64,000 nucleotides of DNA from positions 124,949,450 through 125,013,449 of the forward strand of contig CP136069.1 of assembly GCA_032622095.1 (NCBI GenBank). Reading direction: 5' to 3'. Positions 12,111-23,977 of this stretch are shown one piece after another. This DNA comes from Siphonodentalium dalli. Taxonomy: Eukaryota; Mollusca; Scaphopoda; Gadilida; Siphonodentaliidae. Position numbers and translations under genes: made by a program. Each line of letters opens with the position of its first letter. The first letter of the stretch is position 1. The notes beneath the pieces were generated by a model. The model did no database searches, was not told the origin of the DNA, and saw only the letters and a list, made by a program, of their open reading frames with translations.

Positions 12111-12649
12111 CTAGGCAACTAGCAGATTAACTGGCTAAAACGTGTTCTAAGCTGATCATGTGTGGTTTTTGGGGAGAACAAGCTGAATAACCACAACAAC
12201 AAGCAACAACGGGTTTATCCTTGTGGATTCTTGTTATACCACTGTTCCATCTACAAAGTGCTCATTCATGCCCTTTCAGCTGTTCATAAATTGGGCGTAA
12301 GTATGTTTTATAACTAAATCGCATCTGTGTGCATACCCAATACAACCACGGTGCTATATAATGATTGTGTGATTCTTATTGTGCCACTAGTCCCATTTAA
12401 AAATCCTAACATATCGTCGTGCCAATAGGTTCAAATTGGACCTATATATATATATATAGGTACTCGCATTGATGAAATAAATTATTAGCCGACAAGAAAT
12501 CACTGAGCGCTAGATGTTTAGTTTATCGTTTGACGGATTTCAATTATAGTAAGCTGTATGGGTGGTGATCTCAGAGGAACATATCGGCCATTGCTCCTGA
12601 GTTCGATCAAATCAGGGGGGGGTGAAAAAAAAAATCCGGCACATATGCC
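12111..12649. other. No gene recognised
   Basis: AT-rich, with a 'tatatatatata' run near 12,450. Nothing coding. Confidence 0.4.
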
Positions 12650-13135
12650 GGACAACAAGCAATTTTTTCCGCAACTAAAAAAAAAATTTCCTGCTTGATT
12701 TTTCAAGTAGTGTTTTGGCAATGAGTTGGGCTTCAAAACCACTTTGAATGAGAGAAATAATGTAATTCTAACTGGTAAACTGACTGCAGGCAGTTATCGT
12801 GTTGTATTTTGTTGCAAATTTTGAAATCCAAGATGGCCGCTGGCAGCCATGTTTTTTTGGCCGAATGACCTCAAAATGACTCATTCCTATTTACATGTCC
12901 ATGTTAACATCCATGATAAATAGTATGCACAGAAATTCATATACAGCTGTTTACAGTGAATTTCCCCCCGCAAATCTCTGTTTTAGTGTTAAAAGGGGGG
13001 GTGGGTGTCAAAAAATGGTCGGAAAAAACTGCCGAAAACGGAAAAACATTTGGCGGTGGGGGTGGGTGGGTACAAAAAATGATCGAAAGGGGAAAAATGC
13101 CATACGTGCCTGAATTTTTTTTCCGACCCACCCCT
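12650..13135. repeat. Dispersed repeat, copy 2
   Basis: Direct copy of 10,598-11,097, about 2 kb downstream. Confidence 0.85.
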
Positions 13136-14930
13136 GATCAAACTGGAAATTTACGCTGTCCTGAGACCATATTCGGTGGTAAATTTTTTTTATCAAATGC
13201 TATGGATATAAATGGTTCTGATGGGAGCTTGTGGTATTAATTGAAAGATGAATCCTTCGCCGACACATCCGTGGCAATATCGATAGCATTACTCGGATAA
13301 ATGGGCTAAAAACGGGGAAAAACTACAGTTCCCCTTGTCTCTATAATACTACCATTAACTTGAAGCAGGCGCGTATATATACCGTAGAAGCGGCGTATAT
13401 GGGCGGCACAAAAGGGGGGCGGACAGCGGAGCGCGTTACAGGCCCTGTGATTAGTGCCACTAAATGTGCACGATTGATGCGATCCTCACACAGTGAAAAT
13501 GTATTCCGAACAACCGGCACAGTATATACACAGTTAAAACGCAATTTTTGAGCCATCTAGGTGATAATTCGATTAGTTTTTCCATTCCCCTCATAAGCTA
13601 TATGGTCCCAAATAACGTAAACATAATGAAAATCCTATTGTGCGAGTAATAACAACGACGAAAACTGCGAATCGTGATATCTCGATCGGTTCTCTCCCGA
13701 TCGAGTCGGTTCTCTCCCAATTTAATCGGTTCGTCGGAGAAATACGATGACTATTATTTTACAGGATACGTGAAAATAACCAAGTGAACACAACGAAATA
13801 TCAATCATTTTGAATTTACACCACTTATGATCAATTTCTGTGAGTTACACTGCCTTCTTATATATAATTTTGCGTCAACAGTAGTAACAGAATCGTTCAC
13901 TTTATTGTGACGCAAAGCATGCAATTTGTCACGAATGGACAATGTGAACTGCGAAGACTGATTTTTCCTCCAACAATCCAATCATAATGGTCGACTGATT
14001 CAAAATGGCCGCCACGAGTATATCGCCACCAGTTATACACGCGGCGCGCGTAATAACTATATACCAATACAATTTCGATGGTGTCACGACATTTATTTTC
14101 ACGTTTATATCGCGCATGTTTTGCCATACACGATACCCGTTTCTTTTAACTCAGTTACCCGTATCGCGTTCAAACCCTGCCTGTTGTTGGTGGACAATGT
14201 ATACTGTTATAATTATATATAGAATTAGAAACACGGCCTTTGTTAAATTTACTTGCAGATCGTGTGTTTATATCAGGCATCCTTTTAAAATATGGAGCTG
14301 TGTTGTGATCATATCTCCCAATAAATATCATCCCTGTTGTCGGTTTAATTGTTGTAGTCGAGGCTGTCACAGTGGCGGCGGTATGTGTCACACAAACCAA
14401 GGGGTGGGGGGGGGGGTAAAAAGTTTCGGGTGTGTGCATGCCCAGAGGCCAACACAAGTATCCTCCTATAGTATATATATAGATCATGCAATTTTTATGC
14501 AAATAGTATATCTTACTTTGTGTTTAGTTTAAAACAGCTTGCAGATGTTCTAGTTTGTTCTATTGACTAGAAACGAAGCACTTAAAGGAGTTTTCACCCC
14601 CTGATTATAGGTGATATATATAACATTGGTGAAATCAACTAAAATCTAATGGTGAAAGGTGGTAGGACTGGTGTCTTTTTGTGAACGGAAAAACACATTA
14701 CTTGTGTATGTCCACAAAATGTTGACCTATACACGAAGCTCTTCCTAGCTGTAAACATGGTTATTCAAGATTTGTGAAGAATAATGTCATCAAATCTAGT
14801 TTATTTTAATAAAGACTAGATGCTGGTAGACTAGACAGACAATTGCATGTAACATGCAATGGTATTTAGTTTCATTATACACATCAACGGTGAATACTTT
14901 ATCTTCAATATGCATATCTCGCAGGACAAT
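13136..14930. other. No gene recognised; fragment shared with 38.7 and 48.9 kb
   Basis: 13,366-13,460 ('gaagcaggcgcgtatatataccg...gcggagcgcgttacaggcc') is a reverse copy of sequence near 38,700-38,780 and 48,900-48,970. The 175- and 110-codon frames at 14.0-14.5 kb lie on both strands of the same DNA and show no domain. Confidence 0.4.
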
Positions 14931-16850
14931 ACATTTGATGTTCGATCCGCATTTAGAAGCATTCTGGTGTGGTGAAACCTGTACTAATAAGCCGTAGTTG
15001 TTTGTAATAATTCGAAGGATTGGTTGTTTTAACGGAATTCTGAGGCGGTGAATTCATGTAACCAATATGTTTTATATTATAATGTGGTTATTTTGGGACG
15101 CGTTAAAGTTGTACTGCGACCCCGAGTCCGATAAAAGCTGTAGTTGGGATGTCCAAGTTCGTGGAAGTTCTATTGACTATGCCGATGACTTGAGAAGCTT
15201 TATTGTTTTAGGATATTGTAGAAAAGCTAATCTGACCATGTCAAATTGAGCTATAGCGATGGGGTATCTCGCAGGAAAACACATTTCGGGTTTTCGTGGG
15301 CGTGTGTATTCGCTAGATGTCTTAGAGTTGCAGTATATAAACCAGTATGACCGCGTTAATTGCTTTCGACGTTTAGGAATGAACAATGGCTGGGCCATGC
15401 ACTCTTGGCGGGAACACAATACCTCCGATGTTTGATCCGCATTTAGAAGCTTTCTGGTGTGGTGAAACCTGTAGTAATAAGCCGTAGTTTTTTTGTAATA
15501 ATTTGAAGGATTAGTTGTTTTAACGGAATTCTGAGGCGGTGCACTCATGTAACCAATATATTTTATAATTTATATTTATGGCTAATAATATGATCTTGGT
15601 GGTGTTACCATTTCTGACTATGGTTTTCTGTTACCACTTGATTTTAGAGTTATAAAATAATTGATTCTAGTCGAGGAACCTACCCATCAACGCTCAGAAT
15701 GATCAGATATCAATTTTTGAAGTTTTGTTATTTCTATTGTTTCTGGCCCATAAACACGCCGTCAAAAGGATGGTCTCAGTCAAAATTGCGTTATTATTAA
15801 CACCACAAGGTGTAATCTGTGGGCCAACTTATAAAATTCCGTGGTCCCATGCAAGTTTTATGGTTTTTCCGGTTTATTAGTTAAAAAGTCGAACTGCGCG
15901 ATCAGGAGGCCGGTCACCGGTTTATTAGTTTAAAAGTCGAACAGCGTGATCAGGAGTCCGGTCATCGGTAAACGGTGTAGTTGGGAATTTAAATTTCGTT
16001 TATTGGCCTTTACATTATTATGTCAGTAATGTTGATTTTTGGTTTGTGACAAGCTATGTCAATTACCAATAAAAGAAATTAAAAAGATAATTTGTAAGTC
16101 TTATATTTCAACTTTTATAGACATTTTTCGTTCAGCAGCCCACAGATGGTTGTGTTGTGGTGGTATTGTAGTTGCAGTATGTAATAATTATCACCGCGTT
16201 AATTGCTTTCGATCTTTAGGTATGAACAATGGCTGGACCATACACTCTTGGCGGGAACACACTCCCTCCGATTTTGTATCCGCATTTAGAAGCTTTCTGG
16301 TGTGGTGAATGAAAAACCTGCAGTAATAAGCCGTAGTTGTTTGTAGTAATTCGAAGGATTGGTTGTTTTAACGGAATTCTGAGGCGATGAATTCATGTAA
16401 CCAATATGTTTTATATTATAATGCGGTTATTTTGGGACGCGTTAAAGTTGTACTGCGACCCCGAGTCCGATAAAAGCTGTAGTTGGAATGTGCAAGTTCG
16501 TGGAAGTTCTATTGACTATGCCGATGATTTGAGAAGCTTTATTGTTTAGGATATTGTAGAAAAGCTAATCTGGCCGTGTCAAATTGAGCTATAGCGATGG
16601 GGTATCTCGCAGGACAACACATTTGATGTTTGATCCGCATTTAGAAACTTTCTGGTGTGGTGAAACCTGTAGTAATAAGCCGTAGTTTTTTTGTAATAAT
16701 TTGAAGGATTAGTTGTTTTAACGGAATTCTGAGGCGGTGCATTCATGTAACCAATATATTTTATAATTTATATTTATGGCTAATAATATGATATTGGTGG
16801 TGTTACCATTTCTGACTATGGTTTTCTTGTTACCACTTGATTTTAGAGTT
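14930..16850 (+). repeat. Cluster of four direct copies of a dispersed repeat
   Basis: The block 'tgatccgcatttagaagc...ctggtgtggtgaaacctg...aagccgtagtt...aacggaattctgaggcggtg' occurs near 14,945, 15,430, 16,270 and 16,625. Two copies continue into 'gacgcgttaaagttgtactgcgaccccgagtccg'. Further copies lie at 45.7-46.0 and 47.0-47.2 kb. The units look like partial copies of one non-autonomous element; no protein is conserved. Confidence 0.7.
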
Positions 16851-17069
16851 ATCCATCTTCGTCTGTTTGAATAAATTTTTCTGGGGGAAATTACAAACTT
16901 AGGGGCAATTATTAGTACACATCTCGAGAAAATTACAAACTTCAAAAATCAATATCTAATAACTCTGAGCTTTGATGGATGGGTTCCTCGACTCGAATCA
17001 AATATTGTTTACCCCTGAAGCCAAAGAAATAGAAATTTAGGGGTGCTTAATCGGATTGAGTACCTTTAA
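16828..17069. mobile_element. MITE family 2, right-hand part
   Basis: It carries the family segments 'ttgattttagagttatccatcttc' and 'gggttcctcgactcgaatcaaat', and ends ATCGGATTGAGTACCTTTAA. The left part is missing or replaced by the dispersed repeat. Confidence 0.65.
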
Positions 17070-17411
17070 TCATACAGGGGTGAGGAAAACAATTCAGGAT
17101 ACAATGTTGATTTTTTTTTTTGGGACCCACCGCCCCGGGAACGCCCCGGATGAAATGCCAATCATAATCTCAATGAAAAGCTCCAGAAATCTCAGAAAAT
17201 CACAATATCTTGCTCTTCGTTGTTCACAAAACTTGTAAATAATGGTGTAATAATTTATAAATATTCTCTCCCAAGAAGGAGGTAATAATAAAGATTAATT
17301 TAGAGTCGAAACTTTATAGCTTTGGTTCGAACATCGGCTCAGGAATGTTGTCCTAGATGCGGCTTGTTTTGGGTATATAAAAGCCGAAAACTGTAGCTTG
17401 GTCGAACGTAT

Positions 17412-17515
17412 GCATGATCTGATGTGGTGTATTTCATGCTTGAACGCAGGGTCTGATGTTGTGTATTTCATGATTGAACGCGGTTTCTCATGTGGGGTAT
17501 TTCACAATTGAAGTA
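17412..17515 (+). repeat. Short tandem repeat after a TATATAAAA box
   Basis: Three diverged units of about 43 bp, each with 'tgatctgatgtggtgtatttcatgcttgaacgc'-like sequence. GGGTATATAAAAGCCG at 17,371-17,386 lies just upstream. Whether this is a promoter for the receptor gene starting at 17,590 is unproven, because no start codon in the right phase was seen between them. Confidence 0.4.
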
Positions 17516-17589
17516 TAATATATTACTAAATTTTATCTTACAGAGATATTTGCACCAACAAATTAAAACCAAACTATTATATCTTGTAG

Positions 17590-20500
17590 ATGGTTCGGAG
17601 TCTTCTGTCATCGACTGTAACTTTGAAAATGGGATGTGTGGTTGGGAAAATGATCTACCGACCATATCAAAGCCTTGGGAAAAACAGCTAGGACCAACAG
17701 ATCCAACAGGAATAGGACCTAATAATGGGCACACATACCAACACAAATCAAGTAAGGACAAATTCGGATAATGTAGAAGTTAGAGTTAAATCTAACGTCG
17801 CCCGTAAATTTTACGCATACCATACATTAGAGCAGCTTTCCTTTATTCAAATATATCGATGTTTTTTTGTTGGTAGAGCTCGCTCAGTGTATTTCTTAAA
17901 GGGGTACTGTACGCCATTTTCAATATAATTTCCGGTGATAACAACCAACTATTATCTATAATATATAGAAACATAAGTAATTTGAGTCGAAGATGTATTC
18001 TGTAAACGCTCAGGTTAATGGGCTATCTTAAAATTTAATAATTTAAAAAATGGCGTAAATTAAAATACGATTTCCGTGTACAAAACGTAATCAAATTATA
18101 ATTGAGGGATACTGGAATAGTAAACCCATTGGACACACGATCGTTTGAAACATTATGCTGATACGGGGAGAAAACTCAAGCCACTCACTGACTAGTGACG
18201 ATACAATAACTTAAATGAGTATATGGGACTAGTATGCGTATAATATAACTTTTATTTGATTTATTTGGTTGAAAACTGTACAAATATTACTCGACAACGA
18301 CAATTTGTATTTTTGCATTCCGGTAAATTTGCCATCCATAACACTACTTCGTACTCAACAGACTTTCAAATAATGGAAAAAGTGTTACCATTTTCTCCGA
18401 CTCGGAGACTATAGAAACCAACAACAACATTTTGGGTACAGTATCCCTTTAAAGTGTTACAATTCAGCACAAAGCGGTGGTTCTCAAAATTATGATTGTA
18501 TCGGAAAAAGCACACTTTTTTTGCAATGACCTTGACCTTCACATATGACCTTGACCTTCCCAAGAAGTGAACCTCGTTTAAAAAGTTTTACAATGATGGG
18601 TGTTCATATAAACCAACATAACGTTTGAGATAATTGCAATATTTCTCGCCATGCACGCAATTTAATACCTAGTTTCCACAATCAGTTAAAATCACCCCTC
18701 GTTGCCATGGAAACAGAAATTTTGCTCTTTGTCCCAAATATTGTTCCATAAGATTTGAGTATATTGCATATATTGACTTACTCTATAATATATATGGTGG
18801 CACTTTGTCATTTGTGTTGCAATTAGTTCCGGGTTCAACCCAGAGACGTGGCGACAGGGGGGTGTCTTACCCCCAACTTTGGTAAAAATTTTCAAGTTGG
18901 AAATGTCATACCTGCCAAAACATTAGTTAGAAATTTCACACCAACAATAGGTTGAAAATGTTCTTGTTGTTTGATTTATTAGGGGGAATTAAATGGTTTT
19001 GGACCATTTTCAAACTGGGGGGGGGGGGTGACAGGTTGGACATTTTCAAAACTTGGAAAGCTTGTGTCCTGGACCTTCCCCCGTCGCCAGACAAAAACTG
19101 TTAGTTAATTTAAGAAATCAATATTGTCATACATTTGGTCAACATTGTCATTGGAATTGTCATCAGTTGGATATTTTCCAACCTAAGAAAACGCTTATGG
19201 CTCAAACGTAGTTGCCACAATGCTTTCCGGGAAGGCATTCTCGCGAGCACTCAGATGTCATTTCCTTGTAGACGGAGCCCTTACTAATAAGCTGTTGGAT
19301 GAATTGATCTCTGAGGATTCAAATGAAATTTAAAAGTCGACAGCCGATAACGCGGCATCAAACGCGACATCAGATACCGAATTATCGGCAAAATCAAATC
19401 TCGAAGTACCTTCAACGTTAAATATCGAAGTACCTTCCACATCAAATGTCGATGAATTGGCAATCGAAGGAATCGCTACAACTGGTACTGACAGTTTCGA
19501 ATGGGAGAAGCTTAGTCAGGCTGAAGTGAAAGCAATAATTGAGCTGTGTGAAAAAGTGTTCGATGGGTCCATCCCAGTTTCGGCTGTTTCCGTTTCAATA
19601 GAACTGCTCAAATTGAACGAACTTATGTTATATTACAAGACATACCTTGGCGAGAAATTCAGAACATCCAAACTTTTGTTACAGTATATGGAGAGTTTAG
19701 AAATGTTGACAGATTTTATTCGAGCTGAGAGAACAGGAGATTGGAATCTCCAGTTAGTAGTTGTTGGAAAAATGTTGAATTTGTTTGCCGCCACTGGGCA
19801 CGTGCACTATGCGAAGTGCTGTCGCTTGTTTTTGCAAATGATGTTTGACTTACCCAAGAAATATCCGTGGTTATACAAGTGTTTTATAGAGGATGGTGTT
19901 CATACTATTCGAAGGAGAAGTAGGTTTTTGGCATGGCTGTCATGTGACCTAGTTATTGAGCAAATCATGACGCGTTCCATCAAAAGTCGGGGTGGACTTA
20001 CGCGAGGAAGAGACATAACTAAATCTGTACGCCAGCAATGGGTTTATGATGAAACGATTAGAATCGTCTGCTCAACTGCAACATTTTTCCATAGAAATCA
20101 GCAATCGGGCTGCGTCAGCTTAAGTTGCCTAACATGTACGCGAGGCAGGTTCGAAGAATTTCATTCAAATGTACTCGGGCAAAGATGGAGAGTCCCTCGA
20201 TCATCTAAGATACGCGAAGTTCATGACCATGGTTTCCTCCGGCAGGTCTGCTATCGAACATCAGAAATTGCCACACAATTAAAGAGGGCAGCCTATATTT
20301 CCATAGTATTAGGGTTCACTTACATGTTTTAATCTGGGGATATCTCGGGGAAATAGATCCTTATCACAATAATGATTGACCAAGAACCAGCACCAGAAAT
20401 TCTTCTTAAATTCATTCGATGCAATTGAAAAATGTCAAGAAATCCTTGTGGCAGAAACCAATGTTCATGTCGGAAAAAAAGACTTAAGTGCCTCACTGCC

Positions 20501-23500
20501 TGTGGGGATTGTCGTGGGGAGATTTGCACGAATTTGTTCAACGGTTGTTGATCAGGAACTGGATTGAATGTGGCTTTATCGCCAGAAAGCAACATCAACA
20601 CTCAATAGATATATCTTTCGATTGGTTGGTGGATTCAAAGTAAATACATTCATAATGTGGAAAATTAGAGGAAAAATAAATAAAGACACATATTTTCCGG
20701 TTTTGGCCACCATGTTTAGGTATTTTACCCGGAAACAACACATTTTGTTCTGGAAATATATTGTATACACTACCAAAGGACTTTTGGTTATAAAAAGGGT
20801 TGATAGTTTTATATTGTGCGTCAAACAATAGACTTCTCGAAATTTTCAACTTTCAAGCGGCCATGTTGGACGCCATCTTGAATAAAATAAAAATCCCCAA
20901 TGCGGAATTTAGCGGATTTTGGATATGTTCAACAGGGGGTAATGCTGCATCGAATGACACCAAATTCAGCTTGTTAAGAATTTTGTTTTTCCGGGTTCAA
21001 CCCTTCAACATCCAGACTAAATTCGCCTGTACTAAAGATAAATACTCCGATTTGATACCCCTACATTACTATTTCTTCGGCTTCGAGGGTAAACAATATT
21101 TGATTTGAGACGAGGAACACACATATCAAAGCTCAGAGGGATATGATGCGGACGGGATGCACTGGAAATATATTACTGAAAATAGATTGCGTGCAGAGAG
21201 ATGATGCGGCGAGCTAAAGAGGAATTGAGAACGAGAGAGAGAGAGAGCGAGAGAGAGAGAGAGAGAGAGGGGGAGACAGAGAGAGAGAGGGGAGGAGAGA
21301 GGAGAGAGAGAGAGAGAGAGGAGAGGGGGGGGGAGAGATGTTAGGAACTTTAGGGTTCTCATGGATGCAGTTGGAACATTAGTATTGGAACCCCCACTCT
21401 CCCCACCAAATATAGACCATTAACTTTGGTCATGTTCCTGCTGGATATCACTTTCAAGAAGTATAACATCTTGAGTTTTGAATTGTAGATTACTATATTA
21501 ACACGCCCGTCGGAGTTTATGGCGAATTCATATTGTATAGTCCAGTGCTCTCCGTCACAACAGAATCCTGCCTCACCCTCTGGTATAATATGCATGGTAA
21601 CTACCCATCGAAGCTGTCAGTGAATCTGGAGACGGCTGCATTGAACACGACCACTCCGATCGACGACATCAGCGGAAATGGCACGACCGAATGGATCTGC
21701 GAAATGCTTGATGTTCCGGTAGTTTCTGAAACTCAGGTCAGTATATATTATTATTATATATTATTATTATTATATATAGTGATTCGCTAACATCATCTGG
21801 CGGCGAAATTATCTAACAGTAAGACGTTAAAGATAGGTATAATGTGAAGTTTTAATTCAGCCCATTAATTAAATTGGTCAGATTTTGAGTTTCGTGGGGA
21901 GGGGGGGGGGACACGTTCTGCCTTTCTGTTAAGCTAGCAAAAAATCCAATTGCCGTCTATGCGTTCGTTTCTCAGTGGCAGTATATATTCCAGAACATCA
22001 ACTGTGATCGTTTGTACTTGTTACAACGAAAAACCGAGTGATGGTTTTCTTGATTTACGCGATGCCTTCAGAAGTTCCATAAAAATTATGGGGTAAGCTG
22101 AATATTACCGCAGGAAAGTTTTACTAATTTTGTGTCAAATCGTACAGTGGCTCTTTAATTTAGACTTTCGCGGTTTCAGCATCATTATGGTGATGATGAT
22201 GATGATGATGATGATGAAGGTGACGATGGTGTCATGATGATGCCGCTGCTGCTGCTGATGATGATGATGATGACGACGATGATGATGGCGATGATGATAA
22301 TGATGATGATGGTGATGATGATGATGACTATTGTGATGCTGAGAGATGATGATGGTGATAATGACGACGATGATGACTACGATGATGCCGATGATGATGG
22401 CGATGATGATGATGATGACGGCGGTGATGATGGCGATGATGATGGCAGTGTAGTGATGCTGACCGGACCGAACCACCTTGGGTGGTCCGGTCCACTGCCA
22501 AGGCGGTCCAGTCCGGTCCGGTCCAGGCCATTCCGGTCCGGTACACATGCCTGGACCGGTCCAACACGGTCCGGTCCACCTATAATAGGCTATATGTTAA
22601 TGAATTCTCTGTTTTCTCAAAGTGTTTACTCTGTATAGTACAAAATATATAAGGTCACTGAGTTCAGTGCATTGCAATGAGTCCACATATGTTAAAACTT
22701 ACATTGTTTGTCGATTGTATGCATCATTGTCTGTCTCTGGTGGGATATTCTGGGAACGATGCACGATAATAGTATTTCTAGTAATGCGAACATGCACTAA
22801 TTAAATGTATTGGACAGATATATATATAGCTAGGGCCAGAATGTGTTATAACAAATCTAACATGGCACTCAACTGATCGTATGCATGATTCGTATCATAC
22901 TTATTTTCATTAAATTGAAATTTAAACGAAATGACTATACTGATGACAATTATATAAATGTGCAATAATATGACTACTACATTAATATTGGAGTCTTGGA
23001 GATTGTGATGGCTGATTGTATAGTTGTATAACAATTAGTTATATACCTATATAAAGTACAACTATTATTGGATTAATGTGACTGTCTTGTGAATGTACTA
23101 TGTAATGTGGTTTGCATCATGACACACTGGCACATTCATTATAAGGAAAGTGACATGTACAAAGTACATATATACATTGTTTTCGTGGCATCAAACGTTT
23201 AATAGATATTAACCACTTGAATGCGTCAATACATCGTTGCTAATTGATATATGACGGCGAATACGCACTAATATTCGCGATAGTTTATTATAACTGAAGT
23301 AAAATAGTGGACCGGACCGGAGAGTACCGGACTGGCGGCAAAAAGCGGTCCGGTCCGGTCCAGTGACACCCGGTCCGGACCGGACCGCGTCCACCCTGGA
23401 CCGCGGACCGGACCGGTCCAAATCGGTCCGGTCCGCATCACTATGGGAGTGATGATGACGACGACGATGCTGATGATGATGATACAATGATGATTATGAT

Positions 23501-23917
23501 CACAATACGATTATGATGATTATGGTGATTGTGGACGATTGCGCGATTGAGCGAGTGTACGATTGTGCGTGAAGATTCGCGTAATATTTCGAAAACCAGC
23601 GACCGGGATCCGGTGCGTGCCATTTCACTGCACAACGGAGAAACGCAGTCTGGCACGGATATCCGCATTGTGGCGCAAGTCGGCGAGTATGGCGGTACAT
23701 TTTATGTGTGTCTTGTTGGCATCAAACATCAAACAGAATGTTTACTCAATGACCAGTCTTGCCCTCAGTCTTATCAGTCTTATCACGCAACCCAACACTC
23801 CAATGTGGAATAGCTAAGGTGTCTTTCAGGCCTGTATTATATACGGACTAAACCACAACGTTATTGTTCTGTTTGTCAAAAATCGAACGTATGATAACGA
23901 TGATAAATGATGGCGTA

Positions 23918-23977
<60 letters not shown>

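Noticed and set aside
14005-14532. 175-codon plus frame opposite a 110-codon minus frame
   Set aside because: No domain, no splice sites, cysteine and isoleucine rich random-looking translation, both strands open over the same DNA.
21126-21362. Leu/Ser-rich minus frame with a signal-peptide look
   Set aside because: Translation of the GA microsatellite.
22135-22638. His-rich and Met/Asp-rich frames of 80-137 codons on both strands
   Set aside because: They are translations of the GAT microsatellite and the GGACC units, open in several frames at once.
23529-23813. 94-codon frame considered as an extra MAM or Ig exon
   Set aside because: The MAM domain is complete without it: exon 21,489-21,736 ends in phase 0 and joins 24,130 directly with the expected sequence.
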